The notes under the pieces: model-generated
What the model saw: only the letters and a program-made list of their open reading frames with translations
Told to the model about the DNA's origin: nothing
Databases searched by the model: none
Program-made: the position numbers and the translations under genes
Assembly: GCA_018389105.1 (NCBI GenBank)
Contig: JACATO010000087.1
Coordinates: 558,001-622,000 of the forward strand
Direction of reading: 5' to 3'
Source: Nautilus pompilius
Taxonomy: Eukaryota; Mollusca; Cephalopoda; Nautilida; Nautilidae
DNA length: 64,000 nucleotides
In this document: positions 1-11,200 of the stretch, piece by piece
Layout of the letters: every line of letters begins with the position of its first letter
Position numbering within the stretch: the first letter of the stretch is position 1

Positions 1-1336
1 AATTGTGATTGATTTAAACCATAAGCTATTATTTTCTGTTTGTTTGGAATTTATTAATGATTTTTAGCAAATGAGAAACAACTTTATATAAAATGTGCAT
101 TCTGATAATCAAATAAAAAGTTTACCTATACTTGATTTTATTTATTATTTCTGTCAGCCAAACCTAAAGCATTATTAAGTTGATTGTCCTAAAGCAAATG
201 TTAACCTTTACAAATTCTAGATTAACTGACAGAGGCCAAAATGTATAGACTCTCTTGTTAGTTAACTTTGATGTGACTACAGCATTATGGTTGGTGTTCA
301 GAGAAAAAATAAAACAAACTATAAATTATACTTTACTAGTTTCTTCTTTGGAACCCCCCCCCCTATTGAGTAGAATTACTACCACAGAGGACCACAGCAA
401 GTTGGAATTTATAATGATATCCAAAATATAAGCTTTATTTTCATGTTGAAATAAAACAAGAAAACAATTTCATTTTAGAAAATTTTTATTCTTTAAATAG
501 AATTATTAAGTCCACATTTTCCACAACTTGTCAATAAGGGGCAGACAAATAGGAACCTGAAGTGTTCAAGGAGTTTGCCTGATATTTTGACAAACCACAC
601 CAACTGATTTTAGATATTTTATATAATGCAAGCAAATATTTAAAGCCTAATATCTTAAAAAAAAAACTACAAAAAATGTTTTTTAGACCTATTAATTCAG
701 AAAAAAATTGAACCACCCTCCTTTCAACAATAGTAAGTGAAATTATAACCAGTCTACTAAAATCTTATATATATATATATTGTGTGTGTGCAATATAGTT
801 TTCAAAATGGCTAAACCAGTGTTACAAAAGTCTAGTGGTAACAATCTGTAATTTTCTAAGTGACTTTTACATATCAAATTTATTGTTTGTTCAACAAGGT
901 ACTGTTAGTAATACCAGACTGCAATCTTAATTATAAGCATTTAAGTTTGCAGAACATGGATACAAGTGGACAATGATTATTCAGAACTGGTAAGAATGGT
1001 CTGTGTTAATGTATTGTCTTAAAGAGAGAAAGGTAAAGGTCATCACTATTCTGAATAGAGGGTAGTATGCAAGATTGAAAAACCTTTTTGCAATTCTGGG
1101 TAAATCTGAAAATCCTAAGGAATAAAGCTTTTAAATTACAACATTACATTGTTAGCTGTTAATTGGTTTTATTCAGCCAATCATCTTTGTAATGTCTTGT
1201 TTAAGTATCAATAGATTTTGTGTGTTGTACACCAATCTATAACAGATAGCTCCCTGATGAGGGAGTAGTTTGCACTGTATAGTACTATGGCTTTCTGATC
1301 AAGAGCATGGCCTAGCCTGCACCATGTGGGGCCTGG

Positions 1337-1490
1337 TAGGAAAAGTCCTATTAGAATTTTCTGATGTAGAAGGAAGCTAGATGAACCCACACAGCCAGCA
1401 GGTGTAGAGCTACCAGGAAGGTGAGTTGACTGAAACTGGGAATAGAACTTGAGCTTTCAGTCTTGGTAGTCCATCGGCCACCAAAGATGC
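1337..1490 (-). repeat. tRNA-derived SINE, copy 1
   Basis: Read on the minus strand it has an A-box-like TGGCCGATGG (1471-1480) and a B-box-like GTTCTATTCC (1439-1448), about 22 bases apart. The tail, around 1340-1390, resembles those of the copies near 26000 and 42200 (CTTCCTTCTACATC... then an ATTCTAATAGG-like block). Degenerate and not a functional tRNA. Confidence 0.6.
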
Positions 1491-2066
1491 AATCTGCCTA
1501 CTTCAGTACAATGCCAAACTGATTCTTTACAAAACAGATGCTAGCCAAATCACCAAATGCAAAAACAGATTTTAGAGTTAAGATTTTACATGCATATTGA
1601 ATGTACTCAAAGAATACAAAAATGTCGCCATATTAATAAACCAACCACAAAGCATTGTTAATAGCCTTTTTTTTTCTTGCATACCACAATGTTGTGACAA
1701 AGTTTTTAGCCAATTTAAAATTTTTTTTAGAATTTTATTTTAACTATTTTAGAATAAACAAACTATGAGCATATGATTTCCACAATACATTGTAATTTTG
1801 TAAATTGGGTTTCCTATTCCCTTTGAATTAAACCAGAAGTGATTATGATAATATTTACCCAAGAGATTTAGCTAAATCTGCAAAAGAATTCTTTAGCACG
1901 GTTGGAACCATGGCTTAAGTCCTGTGCAAATGACAAACTGTTAGACTTTCTGTGCAACCAGTTACCTTCAGGAAAATTATTTTAACAAACCAGATGGTTG
2001 TAACTCTGCTATCCATTTGAAGTACAATCCAAATGAGTATCTTTTTGCAATGTTCACAAGAAAAAC

Positions 2067-2072
2067 TTTATT
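2067..2072 (-). terminator. Candidate poly(A) signal of SRPRA
   Basis: AATAAA on the minus strand, about 145 bases past the SRPRA stop codon. It is the first canonical hexamer I found downstream, but the sequence is AT-rich, so chance hexamers are common and the true 3' end could lie further left. Confidence 0.4.
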
Positions 2073-2214
2073 AAATAAGAAATCTGAACACTGGAAAATA
2101 AATTCTTCCTTACACATGAAGTGTTTACTGTCTTCTGTTGCTGGTACACAAAGAAAAAAATTACAGAAGCAAAAAATATAGCTAAGTACCCAACATGAAC
2201 TTCTGGAGTACTCT

Positions 2215-5200
2215 TCAAGCTTTCAACAATGAATGAATAACAGCCTTTGCATTAAGATTCTTCAGGTCTGTGTATGTCTGTCCTGTGCCTACGAACACTA
2301 TTGGTTGGCCTGTGGTGTATGTCATAGAAATTGCTGCCCCTACCTGTAAATAAATTTAAAATAAAACCTTTAAACCATCAGGAACAGGTGGAAATGTAGC
2401 ATGATTAGAAGCATTTTGCATTCGCACCCCTGCCTTTTCAAATATCGATGCACTGGGTTCCATCATGCTGTTGTGCAGAATGTTACAAAGATAATGCAAA
2501 TGATTACAGTTCAGTTCAGTGTCAGTGACGACTGTAAGGAAGTCAGTCAAAAGACTCGCAGATGACCATTGGAATACTGACAAGTAAAGTTAGCAACAGG
2601 CAGAGAAAAAAAAATAACTCTTATATTACAGAGCAGCGCAGGTCTCTCTCACAGAAGACTATCATACTGACCTTGTCATCGATTGTATCAAATTTAGTGA
2701 GGATGATGCCATCGATGAGCCGTGGCTCAGTCATGTTAGAGTGGTCGGCGAGAGCTTGGTTAAACTTCATCAGCTGGTCAACAGCTTCATTCCCAACTAG
2801 TGCCTCACCCACAAATAAAACCAGATCCGGCTGGTTCACTTTGATTAACTGCAAGAGAAAAATAACCGCTGCTGCTCCTTAGATCTCTTTTAAAGTAATT
2901 TTTCTTACTTACAAAACTAGTGTTTCAGTATCTATTTCCTACAAATCCTAAACCTATGATAAAGTCTTACAACCAACTGACAAGCAATGTAGTGAAAAAT
3001 ACTATTTCCTTTTTTTTCATTTTAATAAAATTAACTGCATAATAAACTTGTAAATCATGTATTTGTATAAAGAGAAGAGAAAGTCTATTTGACAAAGAAA
3101 CGACAGATATACAGTATAAGTAACGATAAAGGGCTTCTCCATTGTAACTTTGTACCAAGTTTTTAGTCTTTTGAGTGATGTTTGTGGTTAACCCCGACCA
3201 CAACAGATCACACTGTACAAGAATACTTTTCCCTGAAGAAAGGTTTTAAATGGTCTTACTTTTGCTAAAGATTTCATTAAAGGTACATTGTCTTGCATTC
3301 TCCCTGCTGTGTCTATCAAAACAACATCAACATGGCTATCCCGAGCTGTGGAAAGAAAATTTCATGTAGAAGACTTGACAAATCAACAAAAAATAATTTA
3401 TAAATGTAAACTTTTCATCCATCTGCATTCTTCAATATTGAAGCAAACACATCTTTAGAATCTTGGGTATTTAAAATAAATCACTAAGTTTTTATCAGCA
3501 CAGGCTATTCTTTTTTTCTTTCTTTTTTTATTATTATGCATTCCCCTTCATTAATTATTTTGCCTGTAGGTGGAAGGGTTCTTTCTACCTGCAGAACATT
3601 CAGATTGTTGAACTAAATAGTTTACAAAAATTCAGAATGTAATCTCAGAAGATAGATAAAATATGATCAATGGGTTGAAACAACAATTTTAGTTAGTCTT
3701 CAAGTTATTAGTTTCGTCATCCCAAATCTCATTTTGGTAATTTATGTTAATTACCGCAATAGAAATGAAGTGCAAGAGAGAGACAATGTAGTTGTGTTTT
3801 TCTTCATATTATCATCCCTAATTTTTCTTCTATAGTAGAATGTTGTTAATGGCTATAATAATAAGTAAAATATATTAAAAATGACAATCTCGATACTTAT
3901 GCGACTGTTTAAAATCTAGAATGAACAGACATCAACTAAGAGTTTCATTCTGATATTTGAAGACTAAACAACTTTTCTCATACCATAAGTGATGGCTTCC
4001 ATGGCTATACTTGCAGCATCTTTGCCATATCCTTTCTCATACAGCTGTATCATCTGCACACCATTGTGTTTTTCTGCTGAGTGCAGGGCATTCAGCTTCC
4101 GGGTGTGTGTCCGCAATTGTTCGACAGCGCCAGCCCGGAAAGTGTCACAAGCAGCAATCAAGACCCGAAGTCCATTTTCAACAAGCCAGAAGCACACCTG
4201 GAAGGGAAGTTCAATCAGAGAACAGAGTCTTGAGAGTTCTGTAGCAAAAAGACAATTTTATCTGGTCAGATTTTTGTTAAAAAGTCTTCTGATCCCTTTA
4301 TAATATTTATCCAAATGTGTAGCTTAAATTATTTCTAGAAAGACCAAGAAAAGAAAACTTCATCATGACCTTAAAGCAGAACAAAGGCAATCAGTTGTAT
4401 GTCCATGTAACCAAAGACAAATCAAGTATACATTTTAAAGCCATGAGATACACTACATGCTCTTTAAACTTGTTTTGTTATATGACATTTTAAGGCAAAG
4501 TAGTTTGGAAAAGAAGTTAATTAGGACTAGTGCTGTCAATTGAGAAAGAAGTTTGGCTTCACCTTAGCCAAATTTGTTGATTTTCCAACACCGTTCACTC
4601 CACAAAATGTGATGCAATAAGGCCGCTTCTGTTGTTTGGCATCCATGGCATCTCTCAAAATATCCACACGGTGGCGAGGTGACAAAATCTGCACACATGC
4701 TTCATTCAGCGTATTCTTAACAGTCATAGCAACACCTAGAGCAGAGAGAAAAACAGGTCAACACACGTGTGGTGGTAGATACAATTTCTTTCTGTTGGCC
4801 ACCAAGCATTTTCACTTCATTGCATTTAACTGTTTTGAATGTTTTGTCTTTATTTCAAATAGTTCATTTATTTGGAAATTTTTAGAGTGACTGATCATAT
4901 ATGACTGTCCAATAGAACAGCTTCATTTCCAATAGTTACAATATCATAAATGCTAACCTAAAACTAAAGAACGTGTACAGTCTCTAAGCTTTTCAACAAT
5001 ACCTACTTCCTATCACCCTACCATCGAGGAAGAGAAAAAATACAAGACTTGTACTCACTACTAAATGTTCCAAGGATCCTACCCTCCATTTTAGCTGCCA
5101 CAGAATCACAAAGCTTCTGAGCAATGTCAGCTGCCACGTTTTTTGCTTAAATACAAAACAAAAACTGAAATACTGGAGTTTTCATTTTTGATGAAAAAAG

Positions 5201-8200
5201 TGAAATTATCTTTGCTACTGAGGTTTTTTTTACTTGTGGATGCAATCATCTACTAAAGCAAATTAAGCAGCATGCTCAAAACCAATCCCTTGTTCTCACA
5301 TTGAAAAAGATTTAACATTATAGAAATGGCTAATGTTAATGATTACTAGAGGCAGAAAATCAGCCAAATAATTTCAGCCAAGTTTCATTTAAATAAACCT
5401 AGTCTATAATATAAAATTTTAGAAGTGGAGCGTAAAGAGTACACCAGCCTATGATTTGTTTCAAAACTGAAAATGCTTTCTGTGTATATTTCTATATTAG
5501 TTACTACATTTTTACATGTCTATTTAATTTTAAAATTATCTTAAATTTCTAACCATTTTTATTCAGAAACATTTGAAAGTATAGTAAACATGTAAATACC
5601 AAGTAGATTAATAGTTTCTCTGATGCAGGGATAGACTATAACCTGGTTTACATCACACAAACAAATGTAATGTCCATGACATAAATCAAGTGATTTAACA
5701 TGCTAAAAATCAGATTCAACATTTGCCATCCAAGACGTACAGGCCAAATTGTTGGACAATGCTTCCATGGAATCAGCTGTAACATGGAAATCCACTGCTT
5801 TGCAGTGTCAGGGGGTCAACATATCTGATGTATGCTCAGTAATGTTTTGATAACTTTGGGAGGCCCCTGGGCACAGTGCAAATTTGGAACCCGTCATATT
5901 ACAATAAGAAATGTTATCATGAACCAGAAAGTTTTACATATGCATTCTGTTCACTTAAAAACACCACTTTAGTGATTTGTAAGCAGAAAAATTACAAATG
6001 ACATCTGAAAAGTCAATTTCTCAAAGCTCAAAGAAAATGTTCATCAAGGACAAAAAAATAATTTTTGATTACAACACACAACAGTGCAGCTCATTTTTTG
6101 TAAGCCCAAAGACAGCTTGAATTTCTAAAATATTTATATTAATCAAAATAAATTGTTTTGCACATCCCTGCTGGCAGCCCCATAACAATATAATCATCAT
6201 CTTATAATTTGTGTGCTGTCCAACCCAGTGGTAATAAGAAGGGCCAGCTTACCAATTAGATGGTCTCGCATCTTCTCCAAAGCTGGCTGGACATCAGTTT
6301 TGGTCAGTGACTTAGAGCCCACCAAGTTTTTAAAAACATTGAACATGCCAAAGCCACGACTTTTCGACTCACTGTGCAAAGAAGAAAATCCACTGACAAC
6401 AGAGATCACTTTTCAGTTTCACTTAATACATTTATGAAGGCACATGGAGTATTATTATTTGACTTACCACAATTAAAACTTAACTTTGTACTCTGTGCCA
6501 TGTTAGCAGAGCAATGTATTTTTAATTTAAATTACTCTGATCATTTTATTTTGTCATGTACAAATTTGAAGTATGACTTTTCACAAATCTTTTAAGAACA
6601 TATAGAGGAGAAACATTAGTTTAAAATTCATTTATTTAAATGGTTTATTTCTCAATGGTTTTAATGCAATTCATTAAAATCTGTGGAGTGTTTAAACAAA
6701 TATAATGTCATATATATATATATATATATACATACAGTATACTTCCTGCAAATGAAGTTATGTTCATGAAATCCACTTAGTTCTCAAAAACTGTCAGAGG
6801 TAGTTTCAACATGAGGCAAATTGGAATAGGTTCCAGTCCTTTGTTATTCTGTATTTTGTGTACTGTACAAAATGTACAAGTCAAATAAATATAACATTAT
6901 TAAACATTATCATAGATACACCTTCAATAAAACAATTACGCTCACCAGTGACTTTCCAGAGCTTGCATCACTGTGTTTACCACCGTTGCCAACCTTTGCT
7001 CCGATTTGGCAACGATGGATGAGTGTTGCTTATTGTGTGGTGAGCTGCCAGAATTTCAGTTTGATGGGCCTGGCTCTGCTTCTTGTAGTTGCTGAACAGA
7101 GACTTCTTTTTGATGAATGCACCAAGTGTTGACTGTCTTGCTGCCTTCTTCCTCCTTTCTTTTAAAATTTAAGAATAGCAGATTTCTTTTAACACTGCTT
7201 TTTTGACAGCACTGCTGCATTCCCAGTCTGGGTCATTATTTGACAAGGCCTCCATTTCATCCATAATCTTTGCAATATTTTCAGACAAAAGTTTCGTAGT
7301 TAACACTTTTTCTGGCATCTCATTGGCTGTTTCTGTTGTGTTAGTTCTTGCATATCTTCATTGGTAAGTAACTCATGAGAGTTGAGAAGCTCTAGCACAT
7401 CATCAAATCCTACTTCCTTTGCTAGCTTAACATTTTTAACTGCTGGCACCTGACTCAAAGCCAGCAAAGTCACTGACAACATCTGCCCACAGCTCACACC
7501 ACACCCCATTCACGCACTTGCTGGCCACCTCTTGTCAGGCATCTCTGATGTTATCAATCGCTTTCATTATATTACAAGATTTCCAAAAATCTTTAGTTCT
7601 CCATTAAGTTGCTCCTCGTGCAAGTTAATTTCTTAGCAGCTGATACACCTGCAGTTTTAATTGAAGCTTTTATTGTCTTGGTCTAAGATAGTTTTCAATG
7701 TGGACTGAGCCATACCTAGCAAGTGTGCCACATTGCACTTCTCCCCTGCCTCAGCTTGTTGTATGGCCTGCATTTTTACATCCAGTGAGACAGACTGCCG
7801 CTTCTTTTTAGGCACACATACATCACTACCATTTGATGGCTGCTTGGCTGGCACAGAGGCAGCTAATAATGAATATTTTCAATAAAAAAGGGAAATGGTG
7901 AGATACAATCTGTACATATATATGTCAGGTATTAGGTTTGAACTGATGGCATTCTTTTTTTTTGGGGGGGTGCCTACTTTGTTCTGATTGGCTGAAATCA
8001 AAACGAAAGACCATGGTGGTGCATTCTTGTTGGATTCTGTTAGTTTCTTTTTTTAAAATTTTTTTTAATTTTAAGCAAAAAAATAGAGGGAGAAAAAGGA
8101 ACTTCATAATAAAGCAGCTTCGTTATCAGAGCTATACCTGTGTGTGTATATATATATATATAAAACAAATATTTGCATAGAAAACAACATTGAAAAGTCT

Positions 8201-11200
8201 ACAAAGGCAGGGGTAGCAATGTGTTTTCCAATCTGTGCCACAGCGTGTAAAAAAATTACGGGGTTAATGATACCGAACACCAACACTTGTTGACCTACCT
8301 TCTGGTCTTGTTATTCACCACTATTTCCTCCTCTTCTTCCTCATCACTACTTTCTGGCTCCATGTCTTTCAGTCCGCCTTTCATCTTACCAACCCATGCT
8401 CTCTGAAAGAGAGAGAAATCTACATAATTCACCAAACTCAGCTCCATCACCATAACTCAAGTTCCCATCATAGGTCATGCAATTTAATTAATAAAGCTAA
8501 AAATGGCATTTTTACAAGTATTATTTAACTGATGCAATCAGAACTTTTGTGCCACAAAAGAAAGAAATTGAAACTAAAAATTTATAGTCATTATATGAAA
8601 TTATTTTGTATACTGATAGCTTGTGCGGTGTAAGATATTTTGAAGGCAATTAAGAATGTGTTTTCAAAAACTTATCATCTTCCTAATAATGCACCATTTC
8701 GAGAGCACAAAGTGCACTGATGAAACAAAGAACTTATCAATGTATTATTTTTGAGATTACAGTTACCCTTAGATGGGGATGTGGAAAAGGACTCAATAAT
8801 AATGTATTATGAGATGTTCAAAGGATTTTGGAAAACCCTCTACAATTAACCAATTTTTTGAAAACCCAATATCATTATTGCTCAGTTGAAAACTAAATCT
8901 TCTTAACTAAGACTAGAGTATGCATTATTGGATATACTTTTTAAAGTGACAAGGGATTCATTACTGATTGTACTTATCACCCAATTTATTAAAAATGAAA
9001 ACCACCCTCCCAGTAAATAAGAGGAATTTCCATTTATGATCTGATGCAGTGGTACTAAACAGACAAGGTTATCATTAGCATCAATGCTTGGAAGACTCTG
9101 TTAACCAAGGATTCCAACCAACAAAGACCATGTCCAACTGCTTTACTAATTTCATGAAGCCAAAATACTTTTCTGCATCCTTGATTTATAGACAAAACTT
9201 CCCTCCCCTCCAACTTTATTAGGCTGGTAGACAACTAACCTCTTCCTCAGTAGCCAAAACCTGATCCTCCATTCCATTCTGATCCTTGCAGCCACTGAAG
9301 TCCAAGTTGGTCATCTCTTTCATTGTCCCAGCACCTGCCCAAACACGTGCTTCCTTGCCTTTCTTTTTCTTCTCCTCAGGACTTTTACTTCAGAAAGTCA
9401 ATTTAAAAAATTTTAAAAACCATCAGAGCCAAGAAGAGATTGTAGCCATCTCTCACTTAAGACATTTTCAAAAAAACTCAGTTTCTTCTATTTATTCTAT
9501 GTAAAACAACAAAGATTTATAGAGAAGTAGTCTGTCTCAACTCCAACTTTCTGATCAAAATAGTAAAGTTTATGAAAAAAACAACAAAAAATGCTTAAAC
9601 AACAGAAATGGCATTTGAAAAAAACACCATTTACGTGCCTGCAGATAAAACAAGATCATACTTTTTAAAATTCTAAGGACAGAATAGAATAATGAAGGAC
9701 ATTCCAATTTATTTCAGCCTTCTTTTCCTTGCCTGAGAGCTGGGGAGAGTTATAAAGAAAGCAGAGGGTAACTCTGGATATTTCCCATGAATATGGCTGT
9801 TGCCAAATAAAGTAAAACCAGCAATCCTATGTGATTAAGACAATCTCAAGTCTGCTATAACCAGCCTGTACAGTCATTAATTTTTAACCACTTCTCAGAA
9901 ATAGTTTCATCAGTCAGTCATTACATTTACCCCTATACCCAATAAATGTCCATGTTTCTCTATTGTTATCAGGCATAGTTTGGTAAGCATGCAGCAGCAG
10001 ACTGGTAGTGCATTCTATGAATTATATTTCAAAATTTGTTTTGGTTTATTGTCCTCTCTCTTTATTACATTTTTTTTTTTTTTTCAGCTGGGAATTAATT
10101 GCCTTCAAAGCCTCCCTCCCTATTTTTTTATTTAGCATTACTGATTTGTTGAACTCAGACACTCATAGTAGAAAAAAGTCAATGAAGCAACAAAGAATTG
10201 GAAGCATCATTTCCATCACTAGAGAGTTATTTTTTACAGTAAATAATTACTTTATTTCATTTTTTGATTTCTTCATCTTTCCAAAGAGCCGTTGCCTGTT
10301 TCTTTTCAAGGTCTCTTCATCCAGCTCATCCTCCACACCATTTTGCTTAGCAATAGGCAGCTCTGGCACCTGAGCTACTGCTGTAACATTACAATACAAC
10401 ATGATCAGTGTTACACAAGCTTAGACAAGGTCATTATAACAAAAGAAAGTAACTTCCATCCTTTTGCTCATAAGAAAAAAAAAACATTAATATTTACGTT
10501 CTGCATACAGGAGGTGAGTGTGACAGCTAAGTTGTAGCAAATACATGGTATAACTGCAATCTGTAACTAGTAGACCATCTCTGTATAATGTTGCTGCTGC
10601 TGGCATTATTTTTATATATAATTAAAACACAGTCCTGTACTAGGAGGCTGATATAGAACTGTAGCGACAAGTGCTTTAACTTTATGCTGCTGTTCACACA
10701 AGTGAGCATGTTATTGTACTCCTTTACTTCATCCCAAGTACCTTAAAAACAGTTAATGATTGAGCTAACAACCATCATCTCCTAAATACTCACCTTTTGG
10801 AGTTTTGTCAACTTTAACTTTTGCATTTTTTTTATTTTCTTTTTCTTTCTTATTTTCTTTTTTATTTTCTATCATCGAAGCAACTGTCTTTTTTGACTTC
10901 AATGATTCCTCGAACGTCTTCATCTTCCTACAGTAATTTAAAAAAAAAACAATTTTATGAGTGTCCACAATAAAATTCAAAATAATTAAGCAACAACAAC
11001 AGAAAAAGCAAACTTCAAATAGATAAGATTCCTTGATGATTGTTGTAAATTCAATCATCATGGGATTAGAATGAGCCTATCCATTAATCTGTTAAGAAAT
11101 TTATGTCACCGTTGTTTTGGATTTCAATACAAAAGATTCTAATTGTCAATTAACTATTATATGAGAATAAATCTTGATGTCAAATACATGGCTGATGCAA

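Larger units (their letters stand above)
1..2214. other. SRPRA 3' UTR and flanking non-coding sequence
   Basis: AT-rich sequence with no convincing coding region on either strand. It contains a SINE copy at 1337-1490, a short (TA)n/(TG)n tract near 769-790 and homopolymer runs. SRPRA 3' UTR presumably occupies the right end. Confidence 0.6.
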
